Of a DNA stretch of 64,000 nt, positions 52,178-64,000 are shown in pieces (the stretch's first letter is position 1; every line of letters begins with the position of its first letter). The notes under the pieces were generated by a model that did no database searches, was not told the DNA's origin, and saw nothing but the letters and a program-made list of their open reading frames with translations. The stretch is from Lysobacter enzymogenes (lineage in GTDB: Bacteria > Pseudomonadota > Gammaproteobacteria > Xanthomonadales > Xanthomonadaceae): NCBI RefSeq assembly GCF_023617245.1, contig NZ_CP067396.1:558001-622000 (forward strand), in the 5' to 3' direction. Made by a program: the position numbers and the translations under genes.

Positions 52178-52395
52178 TCGCGGGGTGTCCATACCCCGGC
52201 GTCGGGCCGGCGGGCCGGTTGGGCGAGACGGGCCGGCCGACCGGGCAAAGCCGGCGCCTGACGCGGTCGCCGCAACCCGGTACAACTCCAAAGTACTAAT
52301 GAACAGGTGCCGGCGGTCGCGCGAAACCGTCCGACGCATCCATTAGACTGCTGATCCAATCCACTTTCGCGCCCCTTGCCACGGCTGCCTTTGCG
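52178..52395. promoter_or_regulatory. Upstream region of maeB
   Basis: This 218-base gap holds no gene. A TAGACT -10-like hexamer lies at 52344-52349, 47 bases before the maeB start, and GTACAACTCCAAAGTAC (an interrupted dyad) at ~52281-52297. No convincing -35 was found, so the promoter call is weak. Confidence 0.35.
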
Positions 52396-54708
<2,313 letters not shown>

Positions 54709-54750
54709 CCGGATGACCGGGCGGGCGAAGGGGGCGCACTGAACGCGGTA

Positions 54751-55773
54751 TTGACCGAACTGCCAGCGGTGAGCGCGCTGCCGGTGCTGGAATCCGTGGC
54801 CGAACCCCGGCCGCGGGTCAGCGTGCTGTTGCTGTGTTTCCGCGACGCGGACTACATCCGCGCCGCGCTCGACAGTGCCTTCGCCCAGACCGTGCCGTGC
54901 GAGATCATCGTCTCCAACGATTGTTCCGGCGACGGCACCTTCGAGATCGCCGAGGAACTGGTCGCCGCCTACCGCGGCCCGCACCGCGTGCACGTGCGCA
55001 AGACCGAGCGCAACCTCGGCGTCTCGGCGCACTTCAACGACGTGATGGCGCTGGCCAGCGGCGAGATCATCGTGATGATGGCCGGCGACGACATCGCCTA
55101 CCCCGAGCGGGTGGCGACGATCGTGCGCGCCTTCGACGAGCACCCCGGCGCGACCGTGCTGGGCAGCGACTTCGACGCCATCGGCAGCCACGGCGAGCCG
55201 ATCCGGGTCAGTTTCCGCCAGCGCCCGCAGCGCTACGACTTCGATTATTACGTGCGCATCGGCCGGCTGATCGGCCTGCTCGGCGCGACCATGGCGTTCC
55301 GGCGCGAGGTCTACGACCGCTTCGGCCCGCTGCTCGGCCCGATCGAGGACAACGCGCTGAGCCTGCGCGGCGCCTTGCTCGGCCAATCCTTGAACCTGCG
55401 CCAGCCGCTGATCCAGTACCGCCGCCACCCCGGCAGCGTCAGCGGCACCGTGTTCGCCCGCGACGAACCGCGCGCGCTGGCGACCCGCCGCCGTTACGAA
55501 CGCACCGTGCAGTTCTACCGCGGCACCGCCGACGACCTGGAAGCCTGCCTGCGCAAGATGCCGGAACTGCCGCGCAGCAAGCGCCGCCTGGCCGAACAGG
55601 TGCTGGCGATGTACCGCATCGAAGCCGACGCGCGCGAAGCGATCCTGCAGCAACCGCGCTGGCGCTGGCTCGGCCCGGTACTGCGCGGCCTCGGCCAGCG
55701 CGGCCTGCGCCGCAAGAGCGCCGAACGCGCGCTCAAGCTGCTGCTGCCGCGGTCGTGGTTCGGCCTGCGCTGA
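54751..55773 (+). CDS. Family 2 glycosyltransferase
   Basis: This 340-residue GT-A enzyme begins its fold with VSVLLLCFRDADYIRAALDS. It has the nucleotide-sugar Asp in EIIVSNDCSGDGT, the Asp-Asp metal motif in VMMAGDDIAYPE and GLLGATMAFRREVYDRFG in the acceptor half. There is no ATG at the 5' end. TTG at 54751 is the standard alternative, but a CTG at 54739 (Leu-Asn-Ala-Val-Leu-Thr-Glu) lies 5 bases after AAGGGGG and fits better by spacing. It is the only glycosyltransferase here and follows maeB by ~30-40 bases. The acceptor is unknown. Confidence 0.88.
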   Translation: MTELPAVSALPVLESVAEPRPRVSVLLLCFRDADYIRAALDSAFAQTVPCEIIVSNDCSGDGTFEIAEELVAAYRGPHRVHVRKTERNLGVSAHFNDVMALASGEIIVMMAGDDIAYPERVATIVRAFDEHPGATVLGSDFDAIGSHGEPIRVSFRQRPQRYDFDYYVRIGRLIGLLGATMAFRREVYDRFGPLLGPIEDNALSLRGALLGQSLNLRQPLIQYRRHPGSVSGTVFARDEPRALATRRRYERTVQFYRGTADDLEACLRKMPELPRSKRRLAEQVLAMYRIEADAREAILQQPRWRWLGPVLRGLGQRGLRRKSAERALKLLLPRSWFGLR

Positions 55774-55792
55774 TTCCTGCAAGCGCCTGCTT

Positions 55793-55824
55793 GTCGTGGG
55801 AGGGCCTTCAGGCCCGATGCTTTC
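55793..55824 (+). repeat. REP-B element, single copy
   Basis: GTCGTGGGAGGGCCTTCAGG followed by CCCGATGCTTT, 20 bases after the glycosyltransferase stop. The GGGCC/GGCCC hairpin may help terminate that transcript. Confidence 0.75.
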
Positions 55825-55856
55825 CTCTCAAATCGCCGCGCTACGCGCCAACTTCC

Positions 55857-55996
55857 TGTAAGAGCGACGCAAATCGCGACCGCGACCTCTGAGTTGCGAC
55901 GCAAGTGCGGTTGCGCAGTCGCGACTCGCGTCGCTCCTACAGCGAGCCCAGATCGATCCGAAGCCCCTGTAGGAGCGACGCAAGTCGCGACCGCGC
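55857..55996. repeat. Cluster of three REP-A elements
   Basis: A diverged copy (GTAAGAGCGACGCAAATCGC), an inverted copy ending CGTCGCTCCTAC at 55940, and a plus-strand copy from 55969 (GTAGGAGCGACGCAAGTCGC). The last two share a spacer of the type GAGCCCAGATCGATCCGAAG. They fill the gap between the convergent glycosyltransferase and flavin reductase genes. Confidence 0.85.
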
Positions 55997-56029
55997 CAAT
56001 ACAACTACGACGCAACTACCGCGTACCCG

Positions 56030-56659
56030 TCACCGCACCGAATCGACGTGGTAATCCGCATGCGGCCGCTCGAAAAACTGCCGCCCCAGCGCCTCGGCTG
56101 CCGCCATCGCTCCGTGCCGATCTTCGGCTACCGACCCGCGCCGGTCCCCTTGCCCATGCACCGCGCCGACGAACTGCGAGTGGGTGTAGCGCGCGTACTC
56201 CTGCATCTGGTTGACCAGGCTCAATGCGATGGTCGGATACATCTCCTCCGACGCCGTCAACAAACCCACCCGCTTGCCCTGGATGCGCTCGCGCACCCGC
56301 TGCGAATCGGGATAGCTGCGCGCGACATAGCAGAACATCCGGTCGAAGAACGCCTTGGCCTGCGACGACATGCCGTACCAATACACCGGCGAGGCCAGGG
56401 CGAACCCGTCGGCCTCGAGGAAATGCTCGAAGAAGAAATCCGCGTAACCGTCGTCGATGCGGCAGCGCCCGTGCTCGTCGCGGCAGTCGCGGCAATCGCG
56501 CAGGAAGGTCTGCATCAGGTCGTCGGCGAAATGCAGCGAGGCGTCGAGGCCGGCATCCTGCGCTCCGCGCACGGCGGCTTCGGCGAGCACGGCGCTGTTG
56601 CCGTTGCGGCGGGGGCTGGCGACGAGGATCAGCAGACGGCGGGGACGGTCGGAGGTCAT
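56030..56659 (-). CDS. NADPH-dependent FMN reductase/flavodoxin-fold protein
   Basis: The 209-residue protein has the flavodoxin-like FMN loop ILVASPRRNGNSAVLAEAA and the second FMN-contact loop ALASPVYWYGMSSQAKAFFDR. A cysteine cluster (RDCRDCRDEHGRC, residues ~55-67) resembles the metal/cluster-binding insert seen in some iron-sulfur flavoproteins. It probably reduces flavins, quinones or nitroaromatics. It is divergent from a LysR regulator 104 bases away, which is its likely controller. Confidence 0.88.
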   Translation of the reverse strand: MTSDRPRRLLILVASPRRNGNSAVLAEAAVRGAQDAGLDASLHFADDLMQTFLRDCRDCRDEHGRCRIDDGYADFFFEHFLEADGFALASPVYWYGMSSQAKAFFDRMFCYVARSYPDSQRVRERIQGKRVGLLTASEEMYPTIALSLVNQMQEYARYTHSQFVGAVHGQGDRRGSVAEDRHGAMAAAEALGRQFFERPHADYHVDSVR

Positions 56660-56727
56660 CGGTGGGCTGTCGTAGTGAGGGCTGGGATGAATCTAGTTCG
56701 CGACATCGACTGCCTCAAATGACGATA

Positions 56728-56749
56728 ATTGATCCGGCATGAGTCAAAT
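56728..56749. promoter_or_regulatory. LysR-type binding-site candidate
   Basis: ATTGA-N11-TCAAAT forms an imperfect T-N11-A dyad in the AT-rich divergent gap between the flavin reductase and the LysR gene, 14 bases before the LysR start. Placement and form suit autoregulation plus control of the reductase. Confidence 0.5.
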
Positions 56750-56763
56750 TCAGGCCTGACGCG

Positions 56764-57666
56764 ATGTTCGCCGAGCTCCCCCTGACCGCCCTGCGCAGCT
56801 TCGAAGCCGCCGCTCGCCTGTCCAGCTTCAAGGCCGCGGCCGAGGAGCTGCACGTCACCCCGACCGCGATCTCGCACCAGATCCGCCAGCTCGAAAGCTG
56901 GCTCGGCCGGCCCCTGTTCCAGCGCCAGCCGCGCGGCGTCGCCCTCACCGACGACGGCCGCCGGCTGTTCCGCGACGTCCACGGCGCCCTGCTCGAAGTG
57001 GCGCAATCCGTCGCGGCATTGCGCCCGCGCCCCGACGCCGGCTGCCTGACCGTCACCACCTCGACATCGCTCGCCGCGCTATGGCTGGTGCCGCGGCTGG
57101 GCCGCTTCTACGCGCGTCATCCCGACATCGCCGTGCGCATCGACACCAGCGCCCAAGTGGTCGACCTCGAACAGAACGCCGGCGTCGACCTCGCGATTCG
57201 TTACGGCGGCGCGGTGCCGGCGGGCCTGCACCGGCACGGCGGCCTGCGCGAATTCTTCGGCGTGTACGGCGCGCCGGGGCGGACGCAGGCCGAAGCGGCG
57301 AAGTCGCCGCCGACCTTGATCTCGGTGGAATGGGGCGATTCGCAGCTGTACTGCCGCACCTGGGAAGCGTGGTGCGAACGCGCCGGCGTCGATTGGTTGC
57401 AACGCGCGCCGACGGTGCGGGCGTACGACGAAGAGCATTACGCGATGTATGCCGCCGGCGCTGGGCAGGGCTTGGTGCTGGCGAGTTCGGTGGTGGTCGC
57501 CGGCAATGTGGCGCGTGGCTTGTTGGAGGCGTATCGGCCGGAGATCGTGGTGCCGGGCGAGACCTACCACGTGCTGTGCGTGCCGGGGCGCGAGCGGCAT
57601 CCGCCGGTGCGGGCGTTTTTGGCGTGGTTGGATGAAGAGATGGGGGCTTCGGAGTTGGCGTCGTAG
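56764..57666 (+). CDS. LysR family transcriptional regulator (GcvA-like)
   Basis: The 300-residue regulator has an N-terminal winged helix (LTALRSFEAAARLSSFKAAA, then VTPTAISHQIRQLESWLGRPLF) and a LysR substrate-binding domain of the GcvA type (VTTSTSLAALWLVPRLGRF; GVDLAIRYGG). The divergent flavin reductase gene is the probable target. The inducer is unknown. Confidence 0.92.
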   Translation: MFAELPLTALRSFEAAARLSSFKAAAEELHVTPTAISHQIRQLESWLGRPLFQRQPRGVALTDDGRRLFRDVHGALLEVAQSVAALRPRPDAGCLTVTTSTSLAALWLVPRLGRFYARHPDIAVRIDTSAQVVDLEQNAGVDLAIRYGGAVPAGLHRHGGLREFFGVYGAPGRTQAEAAKSPPTLISVEWGDSQLYCRTWEAWCERAGVDWLQRAPTVRAYDEEHYAMYAAGAGQGLVLASSVVVAGNVARGLLEAYRPEIVVPGETYHVLCVPGRERHPPVRAFLAWLDEEMGASELAS

Positions 57667-57674
57667 CTGCGGAT

Positions 57675-57756
57675 TCGCGGTCGCGACTTGCGTCGCTCCT
57701 ACAAGGGCTTCGGACCCATCCGGGCTACCTGTAGGAGCGACGCAAGTCGCGACCGC
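57675..57756. repeat. Inverted pair of REP-A elements
   Basis: An inverted copy (ending CGTCGCTCCTAC) and a plus-strand copy (GTAGGAGCGACGCAAGTCGC) flank the spacer AAGGGCTTCGGACCCATCCG plus GGCTACCT. The same spacer, inverted, recurs in the pair at 59839-59922. Stems are GCGAC/GTCGC with a GCAA loop. Confidence 0.88.
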
Positions 57757-57780
57757 GCCAATTCACCGACGACGCAAGCC

Positions 57781-57876
57781 GCTGTTGTGGGAGGGCCTTC
57801 AGGCCCGATGCTCTTGTTCCCGATGGCAGCGACCTGACAGAAAAGCATCGGGCCTGAAGGCCCTCCCACAACAGCA
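57781..57876. repeat. Inverted pair of REP-B elements
   Basis: The two copies begin GCTGTTGTGGGAGGGCCTTC and end CCCTCCCACAACAGC, with the hairpin GGGCC-TTCA-GGCCC in each. The whole forms a long stem-loop between the two LysR genes, 10 bases from the stop of the second. Confidence 0.88.
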
Positions 57877-57885
57877 GGCCCGACC

Positions 57886-58767
57886 TCAGCTCAACGCCAT
57901 CTCCGGCGGCAACCATCTCAACGCAAACTCCCGCAACGCCCGCACCCGCGCCGACCTGCGCAGATCCGGATGGATCGCAAACCACAACTCCGTCGGCACC
58001 TCCGCCAACGGCTGCGACACCCGCTTCACCCCACCGGCCGCATCGGCGAAGTAACACGGCAACAAGGCCTTGCCGACTCCCGCCTTGCACGCCGCCAGCG
58101 CCGCCGGCAGCGAATTCACCCGCATCGCGATCCGCGCCTCGTCGACGTTCGCGCGCAGCCACAGCGCCGACGACAGATGCGACAGGTTTTCGTCGAATCC
58201 GACCCACGCACCGTCGCTCAAGGCCTCGCGCTTGCCGACCTTCGCGCCGCTCGCCGCATACACCGCCGTCGCGATCGACCCGACCCGCCGCACCGACAAC
58301 CCGCTCGGCGTCAACGCGCACGCCCGCAACGCCACGTCCGCCTCGGGCTGCTGCAGGTTCACGAACGCATTCGACACCAGCAGATCGCAGCCGATCTGCG
58401 GATGCGCCGCGGCGAACGCCGCGCACAAGCGCGCCGCCACGTCCGCGAGCGTGTCCGGAATCGTGATCCGCAGCCGCGCCCCGCCGCGCGCATCGCGCCC
58501 GGCCAACTGCCGCTGCAACTGGTCGGCATCGTCGAGAATCCGCTGCGCGCCCTCGATCGCGACCGCACCGGCCTCGGTTGCCGTATAGCCCGTGCGGCTA
58601 CGCCGGAACAACGGCGTCCCCGCGCGCGCCTCGATCCCGGCCAGCCGCCGGAACGCGCTGGAATGATCCAGCGCCAAGGCCTTGGCCGCGCCGCTGAGGC
58701 TGCCGTGCGCGCCGATCGCGCGCAGCAGTTCGAAGTCTTCCAACGACAGGCGGGCGGTTTGGCGCAT
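57886..58767 (-). CDS. LysR family transcriptional regulator
   Basis: The 293-residue regulator begins with a winged helix (LEDFELLRAIGAHGSLSGAA, ALDHSSAFRRLAGIEARAGT) and continues with a periplasmic-binding-like effector domain (ARLRITIPDTLADVAARLC; DVALRACALTPSG). The start at 58767 (MRQTARLSLED) is normal for the family; an upstream in-frame ATG adds 29 atypical residues. It is divergent from the GST-SMR operon with only 85 bases between, so it probably controls those genes. Confidence 0.9.
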   Translation of the reverse strand: MRQTARLSLEDFELLRAIGAHGSLSGAAKALALDHSSAFRRLAGIEARAGTPLFRRSRTGYTATEAGAVAIEGAQRILDDADQLQRQLAGRDARGGARLRITIPDTLADVAARLCAAFAAAHPQIGCDLLVSNAFVNLQQPEADVALRACALTPSGLSVRRVGSIATAVYAASGAKVGKREALSDGAWVGFDENLSHLSSALWLRANVDEARIAMRVNSLPAALAACKAGVGKALLPCYFADAAGGVKRVSQPLAEVPTELWFAIHPDLRRSARVRALREFALRWLPPEMALS

Positions 58768-58852
58768 GCGCAAGCGATCCTTGGGAAGGCGCCGTATTCC
58801 GCGCGCCGGGCCGGACGAGGAGAGTAGCGCCATCTCCTCACGGACCCCACCC

Positions 58853-59473
58853 ATGAAGCTCTACTACACCCCGCACACCTGTTCGTTCGCCCCGCACATC
58901 GTCGCCCGCGAACTCGGCCTGCCGCTGGACCTGCGCCGCGTGCGCCTCGGTGCCGAGGCCCGTGTCGTGGCCGAAGACCGCGACTACCGCGAACTGAGCC
59001 CGCTCGGCTACGTCCCGCTGCTGCAACTCGACGACGGCCGCCTGTTGCGCGAAGGCGTGGCGATCCTGCGTTACCTCGGCGACCAGGACCCGGCCGCCGG
59101 CCTCAGCGCCCCGCTCGGCAGTTTCGAGCGCGCCGAACAGGACCAGTGGCTGACCTTCATCAACTCCGAGCTGCACAAGACCTTCAGCCCGTGGCTGTTC
59201 CACCCCGAATACGGCGAAGCCCCGGGCCGCATCGCCGGCGAGCGCCTGCAGCCGCGCTTGGCCCTGGTCGATCGCCATCTGGAGGGCCGCGAATTCCTCG
59301 GCGAACGCTTCGGCATCGCCGATGCCTACCTCTATACCGTCGCCGGCTGGGCGCGGTTGCTGAAGCTCGACCTCGCGCCGTATCCGAACCTGGCCGCATA
59401 CCTCGCCCGCCTGGACCAGCGCCCGAGCGTGCGCGAAGCGCTGCGCGCCGAGCGCGAGGACGCCAAGCCATGA
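58853..59473 (+). CDS. Glutathione S-transferase (beta-class-like)
   Basis: The 206-residue protein has the N-terminal thioredoxin-like domain with MKLYYTPHTCSFAPHIVARE (Cys10 region typical of beta-class GSTs), SPLGYVPLLQLDDG and the glutathione-contact EGVAILRYLGDQ. A helical C-terminal domain with FLGERFGIADAYLY follows. It would conjugate or reduce electrophiles with glutathione. Its stop overlaps the SMR gene (ATGA), suggesting joint detoxification and export. Confidence 0.93.
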   Translation: MKLYYTPHTCSFAPHIVARELGLPLDLRRVRLGAEARVVAEDRDYRELSPLGYVPLLQLDDGRLLREGVAILRYLGDQDPAAGLSAPLGSFERAEQDQWLTFINSELHKTFSPWLFHPEYGEAPGRIAGERLQPRLALVDRHLEGREFLGERFGIADAYLYTVAGWARLLKLDLAPYPNLAAYLARLDQRPSVREALRAEREDAKP

Positions 59474-59799
59474 GCGCCGGGACCGCCTGGATCATGCTGA
59501 TCGCCGCGGGCCTGATCGACGTGGCCTGGGCGCTGAGCATGAAGTTGTCGAACGGCTACACCCGGCCCGGCTGGACCGCGGTGTCGCTGATCGCGCTGGC
59601 CGCGTTCGTGTGGCTGCTGGGGCGGGCGTTGACGGCGTTGCCGGTGGGCGTGGCGTATGCGGTGTGGACCGGGATCGGCGCGGCGGGGACGGTGTTGATC
59701 GGATCGGTGTTGTTCGGCGAATCGTTGACGCCGTTGAAGCTCGGTGGGGTTGGACTGATCGTCGGCGGGATCATGTTGTTGCGGAGCGCGCCGGCTTGA
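59470..59799 (+). CDS. SMR family transporter (SugE/Gdx-like) with Asp in place of the key Glu
   Basis: This 109-residue four-helix protein has the SugE/Gdx signature PVGVAYAVWTGIGAAGTVLIG and GESLTPLKLGGVGLIVGGI. In helix 1, the membrane-embedded glutamate that couples protons to substrate in SMR proteins is Asp17 here (AAGLIDVAWALSMKLSNG). Gdx proteins export guanidinium, other SMRs export quaternary cations; the Asp should shift the pKa. It overlaps the GST stop. The last 244 bases lie antisense to the extended end of the RAYT ORF. Confidence 0.9.
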   Translation: MSAGTAWIMLIAAGLIDVAWALSMKLSNGYTRPGWTAVSLIALAAFVWLLGRALTALPVGVAYAVWTGIGAAGTVLIGSVLFGESLTPLKLGGVGLIVGGIMLLRSAPA

Positions 59800-60437
59800 G
59801 GGTTCTCGGCGGACGGGTCGTCTCGCCGTAGTTCGGTTGTCGCGGTCGCGACTTGCGTCGTTCCTACAGGTAGCCCAGATGGGTCCGACACCCCTGTAGG
59901 AGCGACGCAAGTCGCGACCGCGCAACCCTCCGCCGGGACCGAAACCGTCCGCTGCGCCCAGACGGCATCCCAATACGGATATTCCCGCACCCGCTCCACC
60001 AACCCCGCCCGCACCGGATTCATCACCACATACCTCGCCATAGCCACCAACCCCTCCTCCTTCCGCAACGCCCGGTCGTGATACGCCGACCCCCACACCG
60101 CCCAAGGCACTGCCGCTCCCATCGCCGCGCGAATCCGCCGCGAACTCGCGCACTTCAGCTGCCGCACCAACGCTGGCAACGACTCGTCCGGCCCAAGTTC
60201 GACCACGCCGTGCCAGTGATCCGGCATCAGCACCCAGGCCAGCAGCGTCGATCGCTGCCAGGAGCGCCGATCCAGCAAGGCGGCGATCGCGGCCTCGGCC
60301 AACGGCCCGTTTGCGAACCACGCGGCGCACCCATACGTCACGAAGGTCAGCAGATAAATCCGTTGCGCTTCCGAAACCCGGCCGCGGCGCAGGGCTGCGT
60401 GGCCGCGAACCGGCGTGAGAGTCATCGATTCGTCCAT
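59556..60437 (-). CDS. REP-associated tyrosine transposase (RAYT) reading into its own REP pair
   Basis: The first ~170 residues are a Y1/HUH transposase: His74 and His76 in LMPDHWHGVVEL and catalytic Tyr136 in MARYVVMNPVRAGLVERV. RAYTs cut and move REP hairpins in a site-specific, probably non-autonomous way. From about residue 172 the open frame passes through the REP-A pair (giving CAVATCVAPTG ... TTQVATATTELRRD) and continues antisense to the SMR gene until a stop at 59556. This 120-residue tail is probably not functional; the original stop may have been lost. The start at 60437 (MDESMTLTPVRGH) or 60425 is uncertain. Confidence 0.85.
   Translation of the reverse strand: MDESMTLTPVRGHAALRRGRVSEAQRIYLLTFVTYGCAAWFANGPLAEAAIAALLDRRSWQRSTLLAWVLMPDHWHGVVELGPDESLPALVRQLKCASSRRIRAAMGAAVPWAVWGSAYHDRALRKEEGLVAMARYVVMNPVRAGLVERVREYPYWDAVWAQRTVSVPAEGCAVATCVAPTGVSDPSGLPVGTTQVATATTELRRDDPSAENPQAGALRNNMIPPTISPTPPSFNGVNDSPNNTDPINTVPAAPIPVHTAYATPTGNAVNARPSSHTNAASAISDTAVQPGRV
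59839..59922. repeat. Inverted REP-A pair at the RAYT 3' end
   Basis: An inverted copy (CGCGACTTGCGTCGTTCCTAC) trimmed to its core GACTTGCGTCGTTCCTAC, the spacer AGGTAGCCCAGATGGGTCCG and a plus-strand copy (GTAGGAGCGACGCAAGTCGC). It lies inside the extended RAYT frame and beside the transposase domain, the usual RAYT/REP arrangement. Confidence 0.88.
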
Positions 60438-60613
60438 GAGCGCACCATCGCTCGCCGGGCCGAAGCGGCGAATCGGAAAACGCCGACCTGCCGCGTCGGA
60501 TTAACCCAGCCAAAGGCGTAGCACCGGCCCCGCGCCGTCGCACCCCGCCGACGCTGCCACTATTCCCCGCACACCGATAAACTCCGCCCAGGGGCGTGAC
60601 AACAGGGGCGCAG

Positions 60614-61303
60614 GTGTACACCAAAGAAGAATTCAAACAGCGTTTCCGCGCGATGGACACGGAAGAGCTGATTCTCAACGCCTCGCGTCCGCTGACCGAC
60701 GAGGCGATGGAGGCCACCGCCGAGATTCTGGCCGAGCGCGGCCTGACCGGCGACGCCGCCCGCGAAAAGACCAAGGAAGTGATCCGCGCGCGCCTGCAAG
60801 GCAGCGGCGTGACTCGGAACTGCGACTACTGCGGGGCGACGATCGCGCAAGGCCGGATCGCTGCCGATGGCCAAAAGTTCTGCAGCCAGCGCTGCCTGAC
60901 CGGATCGAAATTGTCGGTAGTGGCGCTGGACCTGGATCCCGCGGCGATCGCCGAACATGCACGGCAGCTGCGGCGCGGCTCCTGCCCGCGCTGCGCGCGT
61001 CAGGGCGAGATCATCGAAGTCCGCAAGGTACAGCGGATGGTCTCGGTGTTGGTCGCGTCCATCCGCGACCGGTACGAGGTTTGCTGCTGCCGGCGTTGCT
61101 ACGACAAAGAACTCAGATCGGCGTCGATCGTCAGTGCCGTATTCGGGTGGTGGTCGTTGAAGGGACTGTTCGGCAACGTCGCTGTGCTGATGGATAACTA
61201 CGAGGAATGGCAGCGTCTGGACGGCCGCGAGCCGTCCGCGGAGTTGACGAAGCACGCGAGCCTCGACCTGGCGCGACAAACCCTCGCCCGCGAGCCGGCC
61301 TAG
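60614..61303 (+). CDS. Zinc-ribbon domain protein of unknown function
   Basis: The ~229-residue product has an acidic helical N-terminus (YTKEEFKQRFRAMDTEELIL), then two cysteine pairs CDYCGATI and FCSQRC (residues ~70-95), and a further set SCPRCARQG and CCCRRCYDK (~125-165). These predict two zinc ribbons. A C-terminal hydrophobic stretch (IVSAVFGWWSLKGLFGNVAV) may be a membrane hairpin. I do not recognise a named family. The GTG at 60614 follows AGGGG by 5 bases; a GTG at 60596 is possible. It is divergent from the RAYT gene. Confidence 0.75.
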   Translation: MYTKEEFKQRFRAMDTEELILNASRPLTDEAMEATAEILAERGLTGDAAREKTKEVIRARLQGSGVTRNCDYCGATIAQGRIAADGQKFCSQRCLTGSKLSVVALDLDPAAIAEHARQLRRGSCPRCARQGEIIEVRKVQRMVSVLVASIRDRYEVCCCRRCYDKELRSASIVSAVFGWWSLKGLFGNVAVLMDNYEEWQRLDGREPSAELTKHASLDLARQTLAREPA

Positions 61304-61599
61304 CCGGCATGGGCCGGCCCGATCCGAACGGGCCGACTGCGCAAAACCCACGGACCCCACGGCGGCCCGCCTTTGCCGGGGATGGGGCGCGGGCGTCTCT
61401 CGCGCGACCGGCGCTCGACCACACGCCTGCGTATCCACGCGAAGCCAGCCTTCGTACGACCCAAACCCCCTAGCCAAAACGGACTATCCCACCCCTCCGA
61501 CCACCTAAAGCAAGCCGATCCGTCGCCCCCGTTTGTTAGACTCGACGCTCTAATCCGCCCCCACAAACACGAGGCGCGGCCACAGGGGCCGCGAGATCG
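61304..61599. promoter_or_regulatory. Upstream region of aceE
   Basis: About 296 bases without a supported gene. A TAGACT -10-like hexamer lies at 61537-61542, 58 bases before the aceE ATG; the same hexamer occurs before maeB and the cupin gene. No operator was recognised. Confidence 0.35.

Positions 61600-64000
<2,401 letters not shown>

Noticed and set aside
55857..57876. Regularly spaced REP-A/REP-B copies as a possible CRISPR array
   Set aside because: Units alternate in orientation, form hairpins by themselves, have conserved rather than unique spacers, and no cas gene is present.

Overview
The window is about 64 kb of a chromosome with very high GC content. It looks like a member of the Xanthomonadaceae, most likely Lysobacter or a close relative. 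This is inferred from the protein families present: a homodimeric aceE, a fused malic enzyme, a candidate type IV secretion effector with a Xanthomonadales-type C-terminal signal, a RAYT transposase with GTAG-headed REP hairpins, and an OprO/P-type porin beside a CitMHS transporter. No rRNA, tRNA, CRISPR array or prophage was seen. The first gene (GMC oxidoreductase) and the last gene (aceE) run off the window.

Layout. 1-10.5 kb: end of a GMC oxidoreductase, a secreted subtilase, a WYL repressor divergent from a GFA gene across a perfect inverted repeat, a second GFA gene, a small Cys-rich secreted protein, a MocR regulator, two small membrane proteins, and a translationally coupled cupin/ADP-ribosylglycohydrolase pair. 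10.5-18.9 kb: two apparent specialised-metabolism units. One is EamA exporter - PLP decarboxylase - aminotransferase. The other is a tightly overlapping isonitrile cassette: PvcA-type isocyanide synthase, PvcB-type Fe(II)/2-oxoglutarate oxygenase and an FAD hydroxylase. 18.9-32.2 kb: three amidohydrolases (one fused to a TolB-like propeller), DegV, a thioredoxin-fold isomerase, AMP nucleosidase, a penicillin-binding-like hydrolase and small enzymes. 32.2-36 kb: a candidate antibacterial type IV effector (lipase domain, 11-residue repeats, XVIPCD-like tail) overlapping a putative lipoprotein immunity gene, then a glutaredoxin/A-type-like/rhodanese fusion.

36-45 kb: a NodB deacetylase, an IS30 element inserted in a composite intergenic repeat, a methyltransferase, an SGNH hydrolase, an AlaA-type aminotransferase, rsgA and a QEGLA-motif protein. 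45-52.2 kb: a carboxylate-uptake locus. Porin, CitMHS transporter and a PhaB-like reductase lie on the minus strand; a response regulator, histidine kinase and periplasmic binding protein lie divergently on the plus strand. 52.4-64 kb: maeB, a GT2 glycosyltransferase, a flavin reductase divergent from a LysR gene, a second LysR gene divergent from GST plus an SMR transporter, a RAYT transposase, a zinc-ribbon protein and aceE.

The intergenic DNA is rich in structured repeats. REP-A hairpins have GTAG heads and GNRA loops. REP-B hairpins are built on the same plan. REP-C hairpins have GAAA loops. A family of long palindromes (P1-P5) has low-complexity arms. Four of them sit in the carboxylate-uptake locus, and one lies inside a coding region and encodes a signal-peptide core. 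The most interesting biology is the isonitrile cassette, the type IV effector/immunity pair, the uncharacterised decarboxylase/aminotransferase/exporter unit, and these palindromes.
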